Positions 16,729-25,133 of a stretch of DNA of 52,966 nucleotides are shown here, in pieces. The translations under genes were made by a program, and so were the position numbers. Position 1 is the stretch's first letter. Each line of letters opens with the position of its first letter. The notes under the pieces were generated by a model that was not told the origin of the DNA, ran no database searches, and was given only the letters and a program-made list of their open reading frames with translations. Source of the DNA: Mesorhizobium sp. Root157 (GTDB taxonomy: Bacteria; Pseudomonadota; Alphaproteobacteria; Rhizobiales; Rhizobiaceae); assembly GCF_001427385.1 (NCBI RefSeq), contig NZ_LMGJ01000038.1, positions 1 to 52,966 on the forward strand. Reading direction: 5' to 3'.

Positions 16729-16777
16729 GAGCATGATCTTTTCCGAAAACCCGCACCCACTTTTCGGGAACATGCTC
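16729..16777. repeat. Rhizobiales-type palindromic intergenic repeat
   Basis: A 49-bp imperfect palindrome, GAGCATG...CATGCTC, with TTTTCCGAAAAC and CCACTTTTCGGG inside. I recognise this from memory as a very common short repeat of Mesorhizobium and related genomes. Its last base is the last base of the stop codon of the preceding GMC gene, so in RNA it forms a hairpin directly after that gene. Confidence 0.75.
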
Positions 16778-18375
16778 TATGTGCCCGCCTTGACGAGGTC
16801 TGCGCCTTTTTCGGCGAGCGCCATGGTCGGCCCGTTGGTGTTGCCGCTGGGAAGTTTGGGCATGACCGAGGCATCGATAACTCTCAGCCGCTCTATGCCA
16901 CGCACCCTGAGTTGCGGATCGACGACGGCGGCATCGTCAATGCCCATCTTGCAGGTACCGACCGGATGATAGTCGCAACAGGCATACTGGCGCGCATAGG
17001 CCATGATCTCTTCATCCGACTGGGTTCCGGGTCCCGGCAACCGCTCGTTGTCGATGAGATGGGAGATGGCGCTTTGCGACAGCACCTCGCGGATGATCCG
17101 GACCGATTTCAACGCCATGGCGCGGTCCTTCGCATCGCCAAGATAATTTGGATCTATCAGCGGTTCGTCGGCGGGATCGGCTGAACGCAGGCGCACCGTT
17201 CCACGACTTTCCGGCCTCAGGAACGTGGAATTGACAGTGAAGCCATGGCCGGGGATCGTCGTCTGGCCGCCGCGCACGACCGTTCCCGGCGCAACATGAA
17301 TCTGCAGGTCGGGCCGGGTCGCGCCCTCGCTCTTGAAGAAGCCGCCGCCCTCGACAATGACCGAAGCCGCCGGCCCGTTGCGATAGAGCAGCCACTGGAG
17401 GCCGTGCGGAATCGAGCGTGGAAATTTGTCGTGGCCGTCGTAGCTGATGCGTTCCTTCGTACCGACATGGATGTTGGTGCACAGATGGTCCTGCAGGTTC
17501 TTGCCGACGCCGTTGAGATCATGCTGCGGCTTGATGCCGAGTGCTTTCAATTCGTCGGCAGGGCCGATGCCGGACAGCATCAGCAGGCGCGGCGAGTTGA
17601 TCGTACCGCTCGCCACCAGCACCTCGCGGTCGGCCCGTTCCGTCCGTAGCGTGCGGCCGTTCGCCAGTTCGACGCCGACGGCCCGCCCGCCTTCAACGGC
17701 GATACGGACCACGCGCGCACCGGTCCTGACCGTCAGGTTGCGGCGTGACTTTACGGGGTGCAGGTAGGAGACGGCGGCCGAGCGGCGGCGACCATGGCGG
17801 CAAGTGACCTGATAGAGCCCTGCGCCATACGGCGTCTCACCGTTGAAATCGGCGTTGTAAGGCAGGCCATATTGCTGCGCGGCGCGGACGAAAGCGCGGC
17901 TGATCGGATGCGGCGAAATCTGATCCGACACCCACAGCGGCCCGCCCTCGCCGTGATAGCGGTCGGCTAGCCGGTCGTTGTCTTCGGACTTGCGGAAATA
18001 GGGCAAGATGTCTTCATAACCCCAGCCGGTGTTTCCAAGTTCGGCCCAGTGATCGTAGTCTTCCTTCTGACAGCGAATGTAGATCATGGCGTTGATCGAA
18101 CTCGAACCGCCGAGCGTCTTGCCCTGCGGATACCAGATTTCGCGATTGTCGAGGTTCTTCTGCGGCACGGTGTGGAAGCGCCAGTTGACGCCAGGGCCGA
18201 ACAGCTTGCCGAGCCCGCCGGGGATATGGATCATCGGGTTCCAGTCGCGGCTGCCCGCCTCCAGCAACAGGACACGCACGGACGGGTCTTCACTCAGCCG
18301 GTTGGCAAGCACGCAGCCGGCCGAGCCGGCGCCGACGATAATATAGTCCCAGGCGGTTGCTTGCCGGCTTGCCAT
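16777..18375 (-). CDS. GMC-family FAD oxidoreductase (choline-dehydrogenase-like), copy 1
   Basis: 532 residues. GMC flavoenzymes oxidise a primary or secondary alcohol to the aldehyde or ketone. The FAD-binding end reads DYIIVGAGSAGCVLANRL. GMC signature 1 is near GKTLGGSSSINAMIYIRC, signature 2 in GTINSPRLLMLSGIG, and the active-site region is DYHPVGTCKMG with NTNGP near the end. It starts one base after the stop of the crotonase gene, so the two are surely cotranscribed. It is about the same length as a second GMC gene two places upstream, and both share the CKMG block. The natural alcohol is unknown; choline is only the family name. Confidence 0.9.
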   Translation of the reverse strand: MASRQATAWDYIIVGAGSAGCVLANRLSEDPSVRVLLLEAGSRDWNPMIHIPGGLGKLFGPGVNWRFHTVPQKNLDNREIWYPQGKTLGGSSSINAMIYIRCQKEDYDHWAELGNTGWGYEDILPYFRKSEDNDRLADRYHGEGGPLWVSDQISPHPISRAFVRAAQQYGLPYNADFNGETPYGAGLYQVTCRHGRRRSAAVSYLHPVKSRRNLTVRTGARVVRIAVEGGRAVGVELANGRTLRTERADREVLVASGTINSPRLLMLSGIGPADELKALGIKPQHDLNGVGKNLQDHLCTNIHVGTKERISYDGHDKFPRSIPHGLQWLLYRNGPAASVIVEGGGFFKSEGATRPDLQIHVAPGTVVRGGQTTIPGHGFTVNSTFLRPESRGTVRLRSADPADEPLIDPNYLGDAKDRAMALKSVRIIREVLSQSAISHLIDNERLPGPGTQSDEEIMAYARQYACCDYHPVGTCKMGIDDAAVVDPQLRVRGIERLRVIDASVMPKLPSGNTNGPTMALAEKGADLVKAGT

Positions 18376-18376
18376 G

Positions 18377-19165
18377 TCAACGTCCCTTGAAGTCCGGTTT
18401 GCGCTTCTCGGCAAAGGCACGCAGACCCTCGATGCGATCCTCGGTGTCGAAGGCTTCCACGGTGAGCCGGTGCTCGAATTTCAGCCCTTCCTCAAGCGGA
18501 AGTTCGGCTGCTGCCTTCACCGCGCGCTTGGCATAGGGCGTGATGGCCGCCGACATCGCCGCAATCTCGCCGGCGATCTCCAGCGCCCGTTCCATCAAGG
18601 CGTCGAGTGCAACCACTTCACTGATCAAGCCCTTTCGCTCGGCAAGTGCTGCATCGACCATCATGCCGGTCAGCACCATCTGCATGGCAAAGGATTGCCC
18701 GACAAGGCGTGGCAGTCGCTGTGTGCCGCCATCGCCCGGAAACGAGCCGATGCGAATTTCCGGCGAGGCAAACTTGGCCGTGTCGCTGACGACAATGATG
18801 TCGCACAACAGCGCCAGTTCCAGCCCGCCGCCCATCGCATAGCCGTTGACGGCGGCAATGAGAGGTTTGCTGAACGCCTCAATGCCTTTCCAAACCGAGA
18901 GCCGTTCCGGGTCGGCGTAGGAAGCCACGCCACGCGCCAGCATGTCGGTGATATCCGCACCCGCGGCGAAGGCGCGACCGGCGCCGGTCAGCACCACGCA
19001 GCCGATGGATGGATCGGCTTCGGCCTCTGCCAGCCGGTCGAGAAGTTGCCGCAGCAATTCCTTCGACAAGGCATTGAGTTTTTCAGGACGGTTGAGCGTC
19101 AGCACGACGACGCTTTGACGGGGCCGTTCGGCAATCACCAATTCCGGTAGCTGAGCGGCTGTCAT
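18377..19165 (-). CDS. Crotonase-family enoyl-CoA hydratase/isomerase, copy 1
   Basis: 262 residues with the crotonase fold that binds acyl-CoA thioesters. The oxyanion-hole segments AFAAGADITDML and NGYAMGGGLELALLCD are intact, and Glu136 in FASPE is one of the two catalytic glutamates. The other, expected in the SLAMEMVLTG block, is Gln162 here (SFAMQMVLTG). Loss of that residue usually means a reaction other than simple hydration, such as isomerisation or another thioester-enolate step. Its start overlaps the stop of the upstream GMC gene by four bases (ATGA). The substrate is presumably the CoA ester made by the operon's CoA-transferase. Confidence 0.88.
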   Translation of the reverse strand: MTAAQLPELVIAERPRQSVVVLTLNRPEKLNALSKELLRQLLDRLAEAEADPSIGCVVLTGAGRAFAAGADITDMLARGVASYADPERLSVWKGIEAFSKPLIAAVNGYAMGGGLELALLCDIIVVSDTAKFASPEIRIGSFPGDGGTQRLPRLVGQSFAMQMVLTGMMVDAALAERKGLISEVVALDALMERALEIAGEIAAMSAAITPYAKRAVKAAAELPLEEGLKFEHRLTVEAFDTEDRIEGLRAFAEKRKPDFKGR

Positions 19166-20793
19166 GCGGCCTGCCCCTTGGTTGTCTCGATACGGTTGCC
19201 GCGCAGGAAATCCGAGGCTCGCTCGCCGATCATGATCGACGGCGCGTTGGTATTGCCAGAGACAAGACGCGGCATGATAGAGGAGTCGGCCACCATCAGG
19301 CCATCGACACCATGAACCCGCAGTTGCGGGTCGACAACCGCCATCTCGTCGGTGCCCATCTTGCAGGTTCCGACCGGATGATAGCCGGACCGTGCCTCGC
19401 GCCGTACATAGGCTTCGTAACCGGCTCGCGTATGCACGTCCGGCCCCGGCACGAACTGATTGGCGATGTATCTCGCCATCGATGGTTGCGCCATGATCTC
19501 CTGCCCGATCTCGAGTGACTCCACCGTACGGTCGAGATCGTAGCTTTCAGCGAGGAAGTTCGGGTCAATGTTCGGAGCGATGCCCGGATCGGCACTTTTC
19601 AGCGTCACCGACCCGCGCGAGCGCGGGTGCAGGAAATAGGCGTTCAGCGTGCAGCCATTGCCGGAAGAGTGGCCGTCGGTAACCGCCTCGATGCCGGTTC
19701 CGGCAAGGAAATGGAACTGCAGATCCGGCTGGGCGAGCCCGTCACTCGTCGCCCAGAACGCGCCGCCCTCGACCACCGTGGCGCTGACCGGCCCGTTGCG
19801 GAAGGCAGCGTACTGGATACCCGCCCATAGCTGGCGATGCGGCTTGCGATAGGCGTCGTAGCTGGTGATGCCTTTCAGGTTGTACATCAAGAAGACATCG
19901 AGATGGTCGTGCAGGTTCTGACCGACGCCGGACAGGTCGACCTTGGTGTCGATGCCGTGGGCGGCGAGGTGCGCCGCCGGCCCGATGCCCGACAACATCA
20001 GGAGTTTCGGGGAATTGATGGCGCCGGCCGTCACCACGACCTGTGCATCGGCGTTCACCTCAACGAGGCGACCGTTCTCAATATATTCGACGCCGACGGC
20101 GCGGCCGTTCTTCAGCACGATGCGATGGACCTGCACGCCGGTCCGCACCGTAAGGTTGGCGCGGCCCCGCGTCTTGCCGAGATAGCCGACGGCCGCACTG
20201 CAACGGCGGCCATTGCGGTTCGTGACCTGATAGAGTCCGCAGCCGCTTTGGCCGGCGCCGTTGAAGTCGGCATTGTAGGGCATGCCGTATTCCTGGCAGG
20301 CCTGCACGAATACCTTGGAGAGAGGATGCGTGTGGCGCTGGTCGGAAACGCCGAGCGGGCCTTCCGTTCCGTGATAAGCGCCGGCAAACCGCTCATTCGA
20401 TTCGGAACGCGTGAAATATGGCAACACCTCACGGTACGACCAGCCGGGGCAACCCATGTCCACCCAGCCATCATAATCCTGCGCGCTGCCGCGAATATAG
20501 ACCTGTGCATTGATGGAACTGCCACCGCCAAGCACGCGCCCCTGCGCATAGGCCGGCGTGATGCCGTCCTGACGCTGTTGCGCGGCAAGCTCGAAGCCCC
20601 AGGTCAGCGGCCCCTTGGTGGTCTTGTAGTAACAGACCGGCAAATGGATGTAGGGGCTGCGGTCGACGGGCCCGGCCTCGAGCAAAAGGACGTGGCGATC
20701 AGGGTCTTCGCTGAGCCGGCTGGCCAGCGCACAGCCGGCCGAGCCACCGCCGACGATGACGTAGTCATAGGTTTTTGCCGCGCCTCGCGTCAT
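19162..20793 (-). CDS. GMC-family FAD oxidoreductase (choline-dehydrogenase-like), copy 2
   Basis: 543 residues with the same layout as the first copy: FAD fold YDYVIVGGGSAGCALASRL, GRVLGGGSSINAQVYIRG, GAINSPKLLMLSGIGPA, and the active-site block YHPVGTCKMG followed by SGNTNAPSIMIGE. The two copies are clearly diverged, so they likely act on two different alcohols or two steps of one pathway. I take the ATG that overlaps the stop of the MaoC gene (ATGA) as start; one three codons earlier is also in frame. Two GMC enzymes around a crotonase in one coupled operon is uncommon. Confidence 0.9.
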   Translation of the reverse strand: MTRGAAKTYDYVIVGGGSAGCALASRLSEDPDRHVLLLEAGPVDRSPYIHLPVCYYKTTKGPLTWGFELAAQQRQDGITPAYAQGRVLGGGSSINAQVYIRGSAQDYDGWVDMGCPGWSYREVLPYFTRSESNERFAGAYHGTEGPLGVSDQRHTHPLSKVFVQACQEYGMPYNADFNGAGQSGCGLYQVTNRNGRRCSAAVGYLGKTRGRANLTVRTGVQVHRIVLKNGRAVGVEYIENGRLVEVNADAQVVVTAGAINSPKLLMLSGIGPAAHLAAHGIDTKVDLSGVGQNLHDHLDVFLMYNLKGITSYDAYRKPHRQLWAGIQYAAFRNGPVSATVVEGGAFWATSDGLAQPDLQFHFLAGTGIEAVTDGHSSGNGCTLNAYFLHPRSRGSVTLKSADPGIAPNIDPNFLAESYDLDRTVESLEIGQEIMAQPSMARYIANQFVPGPDVHTRAGYEAYVRREARSGYHPVGTCKMGTDEMAVVDPQLRVHGVDGLMVADSSIMPRLVSGNTNAPSIMIGERASDFLRGNRIETTKGQAA

Positions 20794-21221
20794 GACACCC
20801 ATTTCAGGATATGTTCGCCGACGCAGACCAGGTCGCCATGCTGGTTGGTGATGGTGATGGTCGAGCGCGTACGCCTCCTTTGAACATCCACCTCCTTGAC
20901 GGCATAGCGCAGGTTCAGTCGGTCACCGATATAGACGGGCTTGATGTAGCGGATGCCGTCATAGCCGAGCGAGACCGGCGTCTCGGTTGCCCGCACGTTC
21001 GGCACCCGCTCGACGATCTCGGTCGAACAGGCCGACATGTAGGCGACCAGCATGGCGCCATGGGCAATGCGTCCCTTGTAGGTGGATTTCGCCATGTCGC
21101 CTTCATCGACATGGTTGGGCGAATGATCGCCGCTGAGGCCGGCAAAAGTGTTCACCGCTGCCTCGGTCACTTCACGGTCAAGACTGACTTCGTCGCCGAC
21201 CTTTAGATAGAAATCAGCCAT
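20790..21221 (-). CDS. MaoC-like (hot-dog fold) hydratase/dehydratase
   Basis: 143 residues. MaoC/R-hydratase proteins add or remove water on enoyl-CoA esters. The hydratase motif is present: the Asp/His pair lies in FAGLSGDHSPNHVDEGDM, followed by KGRIAHGAMLVAYMSA, where the loop around AHGA closes the active site. YVGDxL-like VYIGDRLNLRYAVKEV is typical too. It sits between the DapA-like aldolase and a GMC gene, with start codon 16 bases after the aldolase stop. Presence of both a MaoC and a crotonase enzyme in one operon suggests two different steps on CoA esters. Confidence 0.88.
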   Translation of the reverse strand: MADFYLKVGDEVSLDREVTEAAVNTFAGLSGDHSPNHVDEGDMAKSTYKGRIAHGAMLVAYMSACSTEIVERVPNVRATETPVSLGYDGIRYIKPVYIGDRLNLRYAVKEVDVQRRRTRSTITITNQHGDLVCVGEHILKWVS

Positions 21222-21237
21222 TCGGATGCTCCTCCGA

Positions 21238-22200
21238 TCAGGCCGCGTATCTGTAAACCGAGGCCGGCGTCAGACCCGCCTGCGCCGCAAGCCGCCTGAT
21301 CTTCTCGATCTCCACCGCCGAGGGCTTCACCAGAGGCGGACGCACATGCGCTGACTTCATCTTGCCGAGAATGACCAGCAACTCCTTCATGCGATTGTGC
21401 ATGTCGACCAGCGGATGGTCGTAGAAGGCGCGAACCGTCGGATAGATGCGGTCGTTGATTGCCTTGGCGGTGTTGAGGTCGCCGGCCTGAACCGCACGAA
21501 ACAATGCCACCTGCAGGTCGGCGATGACGCTGCCGGCCCCGGAAAGCAAGCCATCGCAGCCGAGCACCAGTGAGCCGAGCAGCCATGAACTGTGCGTGGT
21601 GAGCGTCTTGACCGGCCGGTCCAGCGCCTTCAGTTCGCGTATCTGGCGTTCGTGCAGATTGCCGTCGCCGCACATGTCCTTGATCGCCTTGATCGCCGGG
21701 AAGCGCTGGCAAAGCTCAAGCAGCGTCGGCAACCGATAGGCAAGATTGGAACCGAGCGGAAACTGGAACAGGATGATCGGCAGGCCTGAGGCGTCGGTGA
21801 TGCGGCGCAGGTGCTCGTAAATCATCTCGGGCCGCATATGGCCGCCAAGCGTCAGGATGTCGGGCGGAAATACCAGCAGCGCATTGGCGCCTTCGCGTTC
21901 AGCGTCCGCCGCCATGCGCGCGGCTTCGAGGCTCGAATTGGTGAAGATGCCGACGATGGTTGGCACGCGCTCCTGCAACACGTCCTTGGTGGTGACGATT
22001 GCCTGATGCTGTTCGTCGAGCGTCAGCGCATGCACTTCGGCAGCGTGGCCGTTAATGGTGATTGCGGCAATCCCTTCGACCGAGGCCACGTCTGCGAGAT
22101 GATCGCGATAGGCGCGTTCGTCTACAGCTAGATCGGCGTCGAACGGCATCAACACCGCCGGGATCACGCCTTTCGGATCGAAATGCTTGGCCTGAGCCAC
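21238..22200 (-). CDS. DapA/NAL-family aldolase or dehydratase, divergent active site
   Basis: 320 residues with the class I aldolase barrel of the dihydrodipicolinate synthase family. The Schiff-base lysine is Lys174 in AIKAIKDMCGD. Two conserved features differ: the Tyr of the usual ILYNxP motif is Phe145 (IILFQFP), and the usual G-T-T-G-E substrate loop reads N-G-H-A-A-E (residues 50-55). The enzyme thus still can form an imine but probably handles an unusual keto acid. Family members cleave or dehydrate 2-keto acids, often releasing pyruvate. It follows the transporter's binding-protein gene in the same operon. True lysine biosynthesis is unlikely from context. Confidence 0.85.
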   Translation of the reverse strand: MAQAKHFDPKGVIPAVLMPFDADLAVDERAYRDHLADVASVEGIAAITINGHAAEVHALTLDEQHQAIVTTKDVLQERVPTIVGIFTNSSLEAARMAADAEREGANALLVFPPDILTLGGHMRPEMIYEHLRRITDASGLPIILFQFPLGSNLAYRLPTLLELCQRFPAIKAIKDMCGDGNLHERQIRELKALDRPVKTLTTHSSWLLGSLVLGCDGLLSGAGSVIADLQVALFRAVQAGDLNTAKAINDRIYPTVRAFYDHPLVDMHNRMKELLVILGKMKSAHVRPPLVKPSAVEIEKIRRLAAQAGLTPASVYRYAA

Positions 22201-22231
22201 GAGAGTTCTCCTTGAAATTGACCGAATGAAA

Positions 22232-22257
22232 CCCGCGCGACCCGATGGCCGCGCGGG
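22232..22257 (-). other. Intercistronic stem-loop after the sugar-binding-protein gene
   Basis: CCCGCGCG and CGCGCGGG form an 8-bp stem with a 10-base loop directly downstream of the binding-protein gene, without a T-tract. A role in keeping the binding-protein mRNA abundant is inferred. Confidence 0.55.
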
Positions 22258-22271
22258 ACCGATTTGTCGGT

Positions 22272-23216
22272 TCAGAAGCCTGTACCGAGCATTTCCTTGA
22301 TGTTGGCGGCATCGACCTGCTTGCCGGGAAGAACGACTTCCGCATCCACCTTCTCACCCTTGGCGAGCTTGTAGGCGATCTCAATGCCTTCAGGCGCGAC
22401 ATAGGGGTAGGTGAAAGTGGCGGCGAGCTTGCCGGCTGCAATGGCTTCGAAAGCGTTGTTCTGGCCATCGACGCCGACGACCTTGACTTCGCCGAGGCGA
22501 TTTGCGGCTTCGAGCGCCTGGATGGCACCCAATGCCATCTCATCGTTATGTGCATAGACGGCCTGGATTTCGCCGGGGCCAAAGCGCTGCAACTGGTCTT
22601 CCATGAACTTCACCGCGTTCTCACGCAGATAGTCACAGTTCTGTGAGGCAACGACTTCCAACCCGGATCCCTCGATACCCTTCACGAAGCCGTCGTGGCG
22701 ATCCACTGTGGCCGATGCGCCGCCAGTGCCCTGCAATTCGATCACCTTGCCCTTGTTGTCGAGCGCCTTAACCAGGAACTTTCCGGCAGCCTCGCCGATC
22801 GGCAGGTTGAGCGCGCCGACATGCACGGTCACCGGAATGTTGACCTTGCGGTCCATGGTGACCACCTTGATGCCGGCGTCGAGCGCCTGCTGCACGACGG
22901 GTGTCAGGGCATCCGAGGTCAGCGGGCTGATCATCAGCACCTTGACGCCGCGTGCGATCAGACTTTCGACGTCTGCCACCTGCTTGGCCGAGTCGTTCTG
23001 GCCGTCAGTGACGACGAGTTCGACATCCTTGTAATGCTCCTCGGCATACTTCTTGTTGCCGTCGACCATGGCGACACGCCACGGATGGTTGAGAGTGCCC
23101 TGGCTGAAGCCGATCAGGATATTGTCGGCGGCGAATGAGGCGCCGGCCATAGCCAGCACGGCGGCGGCCCCGGCAAATGCGATGCCGGCCCTCTTCAGGC
23201 TTTGTTTTAGTGACAT
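22272..23216 (-). CDS. Sugar-type ABC binding protein (RbsB/PBP1 family)
   Basis: 314 residues. Signal peptide (cut near AGASFAAD), then a ribose-binding-protein-type two-lobed fold: NILIGFSQGTLNHPWRVAMV, VESLIARGVKVLMISPLTSD, KVVTMDRKVN and VYAHNDEMALGAIQALEAA, with VVGVDGQ in the hinge. It binds the imported solute in the periplasm and delivers it to the permease encoded upstream. The start ATG follows GGAGGA. Family members bind pentoses, hexoses, inositol, polyols or autoinducer-2; the residues visible do not decide among them. Confidence 0.9.
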   Translation of the reverse strand: MSLKQSLKRAGIAFAGAAAVLAMAGASFAADNILIGFSQGTLNHPWRVAMVDGNKKYAEEHYKDVELVVTDGQNDSAKQVADVESLIARGVKVLMISPLTSDALTPVVQQALDAGIKVVTMDRKVNIPVTVHVGALNLPIGEAAGKFLVKALDNKGKVIELQGTGGASATVDRHDGFVKGIEGSGLEVVASQNCDYLRENAVKFMEDQLQRFGPGEIQAVYAHNDEMALGAIQALEAANRLGEVKVVGVDGQNNAFEAIAAGKLAATFTYPYVAPEGIEIAYKLAKGEKVDAEVVLPGKQVDAANIKEMLGTGF

Positions 23217-23310
23217 GAACAGTCCTCCCTTTGGTTGTAGCTCTGTTTCCAGCGCCTGCCGCACTTTCCCGCGGCGGTCTTCGCGACGGCGAAGTTTGTG
23301 GGCCAAGAGG

Positions 23311-24288
23311 TCATTTGCGCTTGCGTTGCATCTCGTAGAGCACGGCTCCCACGATGATGGCTCCCTTGACGATCTGTTGCGTGAACGGCGAAATGCCGAC
23401 CAGATTCATGATGTTGGCGAGCACGGCCAAGATGGCCGCACCGATGATGGTGCCGAAGATGCCGCCTTCACCGCCGAACAGGCTGGTGCCGCCGATCACG
23501 GTAATGGCAATGGCTTCAAGCTCGATGCCTGTGCCCGCAGTCGGCTCGCCGACGGTCAGGCGCGACACAAAGATCAGTGCCGTCAACGCCGCAAGGAATC
23601 CGCTGATCACATAAACATAGAAGTTGACGAGGTTGACGCTGATGCCGGACAGGTGCGCGGCTTCCTCATTGGAACCTACGGCATAGATCTGACGACCGAA
23701 TGGGGTGTAGCGCAGCACGAAGATGGCGATTGCTGCGACGACGGCGAAAATCCAGACCGGGACAGGTACGCCGAGCATGGCGCCACGACCGAGCCAGGCG
23801 AAGCTGGCGGCGGCTTCCTTCAGTCCGATCGGCTGACCGTTTGCCAGCGTCAACGCGAGGCCACGCGCCATCACCATCATGCCGAGCGTCATGATGAAGG
23901 GCGGCACACGCCCGACAGCGACGCCGATGCCGTTGACCGCTCCGAGGCCAGCGCCGATCAGAAGCACGACCACGACGGCCAGCCAGGGCGACCAGCCGCC
24001 TGTTAGCAGTAAAGCTGCCGAGACCGCGCAGACACCCAGTATGGAGCCGACAGACAGGTCGATGCCCTTGGTCAGGATGACGAAGGTCATGCCAACGCTG
24101 ACGATGCCGTAGAGCGCCACCTGGCGGAATACATTCATCAGGTTGGCGGGATTGAGGAAAGCCGGCGACAACAACGCGGCAACCACGCAAAGACCGAGGA
24201 ACACCCACAACAGGCCCGACGCCTTGAAAACCGAAGCGGAGAGTTTCTGCATGCTCGACTGTGGTTGCATCGTGCTGATGTCGCTCAT
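23311..24288 (-). CDS. Sugar-type ABC permease (RbsC family)
   Basis: 325 residues, about ten membrane helices. The BPD_transp_2 signature is clear: GMTFVILTKGIDLSVGSI in the first half and the coupling segment YTPFGRQIYAVGSNEEAAHL followed by GISV. It probably works as a homodimer with the double-domain ATPase encoded upstream. An in-frame extension of 53 residues upstream is only a shadow of the HAD gene; the chosen ATG follows GGAG, and it starts three bases after the HAD stop, so the genes are coupled. Confidence 0.9.
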   Translation of the reverse strand: MSDISTMQPQSSMQKLSASVFKASGLLWVFLGLCVVAALLSPAFLNPANLMNVFRQVALYGIVSVGMTFVILTKGIDLSVGSILGVCAVSAALLLTGGWSPWLAVVVVLLIGAGLGAVNGIGVAVGRVPPFIMTLGMMVMARGLALTLANGQPIGLKEAAASFAWLGRGAMLGVPVPVWIFAVVAAIAIFVLRYTPFGRQIYAVGSNEEAAHLSGISVNLVNFYVYVISGFLAALTALIFVSRLTVGEPTAGTGIELEAIAITVIGGTSLFGGEGGIFGTIIGAAILAVLANIMNLVGISPFTQQIVKGAIIVGAVLYEMQRKRK

Positions 24289-24290
24289 GG

Positions 24291-25124
24291 TCAGATCTCC
24301 GCGGAGCAGGCCGCCGCCCGGTTGGCGGCGATGATTGTGTCTATGGCGAACGCTGCGCCAGCGTGTGCGTTTGACCAGGTGACCCAATCGGCGGCCCGTC
24401 TGACAACTTCCGTGCCGTTGCCCATGGCCACGCCGAAGCCGGCCCACCGGATCAGGTCGAGGTCGTTTTCCGAATCGCCGATGGCGGCGACGTTTTCCCG
24501 ATCTACACCGAGGCGTCGCGTCAGGGCCGCGACCGCGCCCTGTTTGGAAACGCCTTTGGCGGTGATCTCGATCAGGCGCTTGTCGGAGCGCACGAAATTG
24601 AATTCTGCGGCGAAGTGCGCCGCCAACCGATCAAGGGCATCACCCGAGCCTTCAGTCTCCAGGCACAGAACCTTGAATACAGTTTCTCCAATGTCATCCA
24701 GCGATGGCGTCATCACCGGGTCGGTTTGCGTGGCACACGCCTCCCGTTCGACGAGGTGACCGTGCGACAATGCATGCCAATCCGTTTCGGTGAACCAGCA
24801 TGGGTTCAGACCGGCCGCTTCGGCCTCGGCGATCAACGCCTTGGTCCGTGCGAGGTTCATCGACGCACCGTGTTCCATCACAGCTTCGTCGGGCCGTATG
24901 GTTCCCGTCCAGGCGCCGTTGAGGCATATGCTCGGCCCCTTGAGGTCGAGAGCCGCCGCAATGCCGCGCAGCGCGTTAGGCGCCCGGGCCGTGGCTGCGA
25001 CCACCAAAACATCAGCCTTCGTTGCCCGCCCGACCGCCTCGATGACCGCCGGCAGGAGACGGTAGTCATCGGTCAGTGTTGTCCGGTCGACATCGAGGGC
25101 GATGAGGGAAATCGGCTGGCGCAT
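24291..25124 (-). CDS. HAD-family (Cof-type) phosphatase
   Basis: 277 residues. HAD motif I is ALDVDRTTLTD (nucleophile and general acid Asp), motif II lies in VVAATARAP, motif III uses the Lys of GVSKQGAVAAL and motif IV is IGDSENDLDLI. The long cap inserted between motifs II and III is the Cof type (C2 cap), typical of sugar-phosphate phosphatases. Finding it between the ATPase and permease genes of an ABC importer suggests removal of phosphate from a sugar or polyol phosphate that forms from the imported compound. I use the ATG just after AGGAGGAG; the codon before it is GTG. Confidence 0.87.
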   Translation of the reverse strand: MRQPISLIALDVDRTTLTDDYRLLPAVIEAVGRATKADVLVVAATARAPNALRGIAAALDLKGPSICLNGAWTGTIRPDEAVMEHGASMNLARTKALIAEAEAAGLNPCWFTETDWHALSHGHLVEREACATQTDPVMTPSLDDIGETVFKVLCLETEGSGDALDRLAAHFAAEFNFVRSDKRLIEITAKGVSKQGAVAALTRRLGVDRENVAAIGDSENDLDLIRWAGFGVAMGNGTEVVRRAADWVTWSNAHAGAAFAIDTIIAANRAAACSAEI

Positions 25125-25133
25125 CACTCCTCC

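Noticed and set aside
15162..18375. Glycine betaine synthesis genes (betA, betB)
   Set aside because: The GMC and ALDH proteins are only family-level matches, no betI regulator is present, and they sit in a CoA-dependent catabolic operon.
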